The notes beneath the pieces were generated by a model. It was not told the origin of the DNA. It saw nothing but the letters and a program-made list of their open reading frames with translations, and did not search any database. Positions 14,869 to 17,964 of a stretch of 17,964 nt of DNA are shown one piece after another. This stretch comes from SFTJ01 sp905210415. Its GTDB lineage: Bacteria > Bacteroidota > Bacteroidia > Bacteroidales > Muribaculaceae. The stretch is taken from contig CABSDC010000047.1 of NCBI GenBank assembly GCA_902476295.1, positions 1 to 17,964 of the forward strand, given 5' to 3'. The translations under genes were made by a program, and so were the position numbers. The number at the start of each line of letters is the position of its first letter. Position 1 is the stretch's first letter.

Positions 14869-14971
14869 TTTCAATTAATCAAAAACCCTATTTCAAAGAA
14901 AAACACACACATAAACACAAAAAAATAGCATAATTTTAGCACTACTATTTAAAATGGATTGAAAAATTCAT

Positions 14972-14979
14972 TATCTTTG
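14972..14979 (+). promoter_or_regulatory. Predicted -7 element of ppdK
   Basis: TATCTTTG followed by C is an exact TAnnTTTG match. No TTG lies 19-21 bases upstream, but the sequence before it is A-rich (14890-14930), which could act as an upstream element. Transcription would start near 14986, leaving a leader of about 75 bases that contains a short ORF. Confidence 0.6.
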
Positions 14980-15005
14980 CAAACAGGATTTGGAAAAAAA
15001 TACCA

Positions 15006-15062
15006 ATGTCTATTTTTATAACCGAATCAAGATTATTTATCACCAATAATATATTTTTTTAA
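15006..15062 (+). CDS. Possible 18-residue upstream ORF in the ppdK leader
   Basis: ATG at 15006 opens an 18-codon frame, MSIFITESRLFITNNIFF, ending in TAA at 15060-15062. That stop shares its last A with the ppdK ATG (TAATG), the geometry of translational coupling. It lies wholly downstream of the predicted ppdK -7 element. The peptide resembles nothing I know and has no codon run typical of an amino-acid attenuator, apart from phenylalanine and isoleucine richness expected in AT-rich DNA. It may be chance. Confidence 0.3.
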   Translation: MSIFITESRLFITNNIFF

Positions 15063-17776
15063 TGAAAAGTATTTATACTTTCGGTAACGGTAAAGCAGAA
15101 GGCCGTGCCGACATGAGAAACTTATTGGGTGGTAAGGGTGCAAACCTTGCAGAAATGAACCTTATCGGCGTTCCTGTTCCTCCAGGTTTCACTATCACCA
15201 CCGAAGTATGCAACGACTACTACAAAGTTGGACAAGACGAAATTGTAAAGCGTCTCCAAGGAGAACTCGAACAATCTGTTAAGCACATCGAGGATTTGAT
15301 GAACTGCAAGTTTGGCAGCGTTGAAAATCCATTGCTCGTTTCAGTTCGTTCTGGTGCTCGCGCTTCTATGCCTGGTATGATGGACACCATTCTTAACCTC
15401 GGTTTGAACGATGAGGTTGCTGAAGGCATGGTGAAGAAGACCAACAACCCTCACTTCGTTTACGACTCTTATCGTCGTTTCGTGCAAATGTATGGCGATG
15501 TTGTGCTTGGCATGAAGCCTGTTAACAAAGAAGACATCGATCCATTCGAAGCAATCATCGAAGAAGTTAAGGCTATCCGTGGCGTGAAGCTCGACAAGGA
15601 CCTCTCTGTTGACGAACTTAAAGAACTTGTTGCTCGCTTCAAGAAAGCTATCAAGGAACAAACAGGCAAGGACTTCCCTAACAATCCAATGGAACAACTT
15701 TGGGGTGCTATCTGCGCTGTATTCCGCAGCTGGATGAACGAACGCGCTATCCTATATCGTAAGATGGAAGGAATTCCTGACGAATGGGGTACTGCAGTTT
15801 CTGTTATGGCCATGGTATTCGGTAACATGGGCGAAACATCAGCTACTGGTGTATGCTTCAGCCGTGACGCTGCTACTGGCGAAAACATCTTCAACGGTGA
15901 ATACCTCGTTAACGCTCAAGGTGAAGACGTGGTTGCCGGCATCCGCACACCACAACAAATCACTATCGAAGGCTCTCGCCGTTGGGCAGCCCTCCAAGGT
16001 GTTAGCGAAGAAGAACGCGCAAGCAAGTTCCCTTCAATGGAAGAAGCAATGCCTGCTATCTACCAAGAACTCAATAGCATCCAAGAAAAGCTTGAAAACC
16101 ACTACCACGACATGCAAGATATGGAATTTACCGTACAAGAAGGTAAACTTTGGTTCTTGCAAACTCGTAACGGTAAGCGCACTGGTACTGCAATGGTTAA
16201 GATTGCTATGGACCTCTTGAAGGAAGGCTTAATCGACGAAAAGACTGCTATCCTCCGCTGCGAACCACAAAAGCTTGACGAACTTCTTCACCCTGTATTC
16301 GACAAGGCTGCTTTGAAGACTGCTAAGGTTATCACACAAGGTTTGCCAGCATCTCCAGGTGCTGCATGTGGCCAAATCGTATTCCACGCCGACGATGCGC
16401 AAACATGGCACAACGATGGTCACCGCGTAGTGATGGTTCGTATCGAAACATCTCCTGAAGACTTGGCTGGTATGTCAGCTGCTGAAGGTATCCTCACCGC
16501 TCGTGGTGGTATGACATCTCACGCTGCCGTTGTGGCTCGTGGTATGGGTAAGTGCTGCGTTTCTGGCGCTGGCGCTCTCAACATAAACTATAAGAACAAG
16601 ACTGTAGAAGTGGAAGGCGTAGTTTACCACGAAGGCGACTACATCTCAATCAACGGTTCTACAGGTCAAGTATACGCAGGTGAAATTCCTACTAAGGCTG
16701 CTGAACTTTCTGGCGACTTCAAGGAACTCATGAACCTTTGCGACAAATACACTAAGTTGCTCGTTCGTACCAACGCCGACACTCCACACGATGCACAAGT
16801 TGCTCGCAACTTCGGTGCTAAGGGTATCGGTTTGACTCGTACAGAACACATGTTCTTCGAAGACAAGAAGATCATCGCAATGCGTGAAATGATTCTTTCT
16901 GACACTGTAGAAGGTCGCGAAAAGGCTCTTGCTAAATTGCTTCCTTATCAAAAGGCAGACTTCAAGGGTATCCTTGAAGCAATGGACGGCTATCCAGTGA
17001 ACATTCGTCTCCTTGACCCACCTTTGCACGAATTCGTACCTCACGATCTTGCTGGCCAACAAGTGATGGCTAAGGAAATGGGCATCAGCCTCGAAGAAAT
17101 CACCAAGCGTGTTAACAGCCTCGCTGAAAACAACCCTATGCTTGGTCACCGTGGTTGCCGCTTGGGTATCACATTCCCTGAAATCACTGCTATGCAAACT
17201 CGTGCAATCTTGAGCGCTGCTTGCGAATTGAAGAAGGAAGGCAAGAACCCAATGCCAGAAATCATGGTTCCTCTTATCGGTATCCTTCACGAGTTAAAGT
17301 CACAAAAGGATATTATCCAAAAGACCGCTAAGGAAGTATTTGCAGAATATGGTGTAGAAGTAGAATTCGAAATCGGTACAATGATTGAAATTCCACGTGC
17401 TGCCCTCACCGCCGACAGAATTGCAACTGAGGCAGAATACTTCTCATTCGGTACAAACGACTTGACTCAGATGACATTCGGCTACAGCCGCGATGACATC
17501 GCCAGCTTCTTGCCAGTATATCTCGATAAGAAGATTCTTAAGGTTGACCCATTCCAAGTATTGGATCAAAATGGTGTTGGCCAACTTATCAAGATTGCTG
17601 TTGAACGCGGTAAAGCAGTTCGTCCTAACCTCAGAACAGGTATCTGTGGTGAACACGGTGGCGAACCTTCATCAGTTAAGTTCTGCGCTAAGGTAGGTTT
17701 GGATTACGCATCATGCTCACCATTCCGTGTGCCTATCGCACGCCTTGCAGCGGCGCAGGCTGCTGTAGAGGAATAA
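15062..17776 (+). CDS. ppdK: Pyruvate, phosphate dikinase
   Basis: Reversibly converts pyruvate, ATP and phosphate to PEP, AMP and pyrophosphate; in anaerobes it can serve PEP synthesis or PPi-using glycolysis. The 904 residues contain the whole enzyme: N-terminal ATP-grasp (GGKGANLAEM 23-32, SGARASMPGMMDT 97-109), the swivelling phosphohistidine domain with H487 in GGMTSHAAVVARG, and the C-terminal PEP/pyruvate barrel with IEIPRA (775-780), SFGTNDLTQMTFG (795-807) and catalytic C862 in GICGEHGG. T485, two before the histidine, is the position phosphorylated in plant PPDK; no regulatory kinase gene is in the window. Codons are strongly biased (GGT, CGT, AAC, AAG, GAA) compared with the neighbouring genes, a sign of high expression. 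It is single-gene, with a strong terminator. Confidence 0.97.
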   Translation: MKSIYTFGNGKAEGRADMRNLLGGKGANLAEMNLIGVPVPPGFTITTEVCNDYYKVGQDEIVKRLQGELEQSVKHIEDLMNCKFGSVENPLLVSVRSGARASMPGMMDTILNLGLNDEVAEGMVKKTNNPHFVYDSYRRFVQMYGDVVLGMKPVNKEDIDPFEAIIEEVKAIRGVKLDKDLSVDELKELVARFKKAIKEQTGKDFPNNPMEQLWGAICAVFRSWMNERAILYRKMEGIPDEWGTAVSVMAMVFGNMGETSATGVCFSRDAATGENIFNGEYLVNAQGEDVVAGIRTPQQITIEGSRRWAALQGVSEEERASKFPSMEEAMPAIYQELNSIQEKLENHYHDMQDMEFTVQEGKLWFLQTRNGKRTGTAMVKIAMDLLKEGLIDEKTAILRCEPQKLDELLHPVFDKAALKTAKVITQGLPASPGAACGQIVFHADDAQTWHNDGHRVVMVRIETSPEDLAGMSAAEGILTARGGMTSHAAVVARGMGKCCVSGAGALNINYKNKTVEVEGVVYHEGDYISINGSTGQVYAGEIPTKAAELSGDFKELMNLCDKYTKLLVRTNADTPHDAQVARNFGAKGIGLTRTEHMFFEDKKIIAMREMILSDTVEGREKALAKLLPYQKADFKGILEAMDGYPVNIRLLDPPLHEFVPHDLAGQQVMAKEMGISLEEITKRVNSLAENNPMLGHRGCRLGITFPEITAMQTRAILSAACELKKEGKNPMPEIMVPLIGILHELKSQKDIIQKTAKEVFAEYGVEVEFEIGTMIEIPRAALTADRIATEAEYFSFGTNDLTQMTFGYSRDDIASFLPVYLDKKILKVDPFQVLDQNGVGQLIKIAVERGKAVRPNLRTGICGEHGGEPSSVKFCAKVGLDYASCSPFRVPIARLAAAQAAVEE

Positions 17777-17808
17777 TCCTTGAATGCTAAAAAAAGCTAA
17801 TACATGGT

Positions 17809-17839
17809 AGGCGTCTGAAAATCAGGCGCCTGTTTTTTT
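17809..17839 (+). terminator. Intrinsic terminator of ppdK
   Basis: A 10-base stem, AGGCGTCTGA (17809-17818) with TCAGGCGCCT (17822-17831), contains one G-T pair. It closes an AAA loop and is followed by G and seven T. It starts 33 bases past the ppdK stop and is the strongest terminator in the window. Confidence 0.92.
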
Positions 17840-17915
17840 GCATCAAACCAACATTTTTACATTATTAACGCAAATATTGCTGTCCGGTAAAACTCCAAAG
17901 AGCATAAATACCCTG

Positions 17916-17954
17916 CCCGAAGCCCTGTGAAATTGGACTTCGGGTTTATTTTTT
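17916..17954 (+). terminator. Second intrinsic terminator, no gene assigned
   Basis: CCCGAAG (17916-17922) pairs with CTTCGGG (17938-17944) around a 15-base loop, followed by TTTATTTTTT. The orientation is plus strand; the minus strand has no U-tract. No coding frame lies between it and the ppdK terminator, so it is either a back-up terminator or the 3' end of a short RNA. Confidence 0.7.
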
Positions 17955-17964
17955 CAAAAGTAAG

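Noticed and set aside
14429..14928. Two plus-strand frames opposite and upstream of rlmD
   Set aside because: They are antisense to the rlmD coding region and its promoter, histidine- and serine-rich in the way shadow frames are, with no family resemblance.
16646..17290. A 214-codon minus-strand frame opposite ppdK
   Set aside because: It arises from the strong codon bias of ppdK and shows no independent coding evidence.
1..17964. A defence island, biosynthetic cluster or mobile element
   Set aside because: All confident genes are metabolic, rRNA-modifying or envelope functions; I see no transposase, integrase, repeat array or toxin-antitoxin pair.

Overview
The window reads as chromosomal DNA from an obligately anaerobic member of the order Bacteroidales. 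The evidence is the roughly 40% GC composition, repeated matches to the Bacteroidetes promoter (TTG, about 20 bases, TAnnTTTG) ahead of genes, weak Shine-Dalgarno use, and lineage-typical families: a DUF4251 lipoprotein, a DUF5686 outer-membrane protein, a GT3 glycogen synthase and a class 1B PyrD/PyrK pair. I cannot fix the genus. There are twelve convincing protein genes. I see no tRNA, rRNA, insertion sequence, phage gene or CRISPR array.

Layout, left to right. A gene-poor edge (1-250) is followed by a minus-strand block: pyrD and pyrK with overlapping ends, a DUF4251 lipoprotein, and a small guanylate-kinase-like protein. A CPBP membrane protease runs the other way from a tightly packed divergent promoter region near 3150. 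It meets, tail to tail, a udk-lptB operon on the minus strand. Next, also on the minus strand, comes a two-gene glycogen operon (GT3 synthase, then GT35 phosphorylase) closed by a clear terminator at 5714-5747. Upstream of it lies a DUF5686 outer-membrane protein, divergent from a CYTH-domain gene. The CYTH gene converges on rlmD. The window ends with ppdK on the plus strand, followed by two separate intrinsic terminators.

Function. The content is mostly central metabolism and cell-envelope upkeep. PyrD/PyrK make orotate with NAD+ as acceptor, which suits anaerobic growth, and Udk salvages uridine and cytidine. The synthase and phosphorylase store and release glycogen. PPDK interconverts pyruvate and PEP and can feed gluconeogenesis towards glycogen. 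LptB powers LPS export, and the DUF5686 and DUF4251 proteins belong to the envelope.

I did not find an undescribed multi-gene system. The points most worth a second look are the guanylate-kinase homologue with an altered base-recognition site, an 18-codon upstream ORF whose stop overlaps the ppdK start (TAATG), two divergent promoter pairs with adjoining -7 elements, an inverted repeat over the predicted pyrKD promoter, and the gene-less segment between the two terminators after ppdK. Promoter calls rest on motif matching by eye. Several have only the -7 element.
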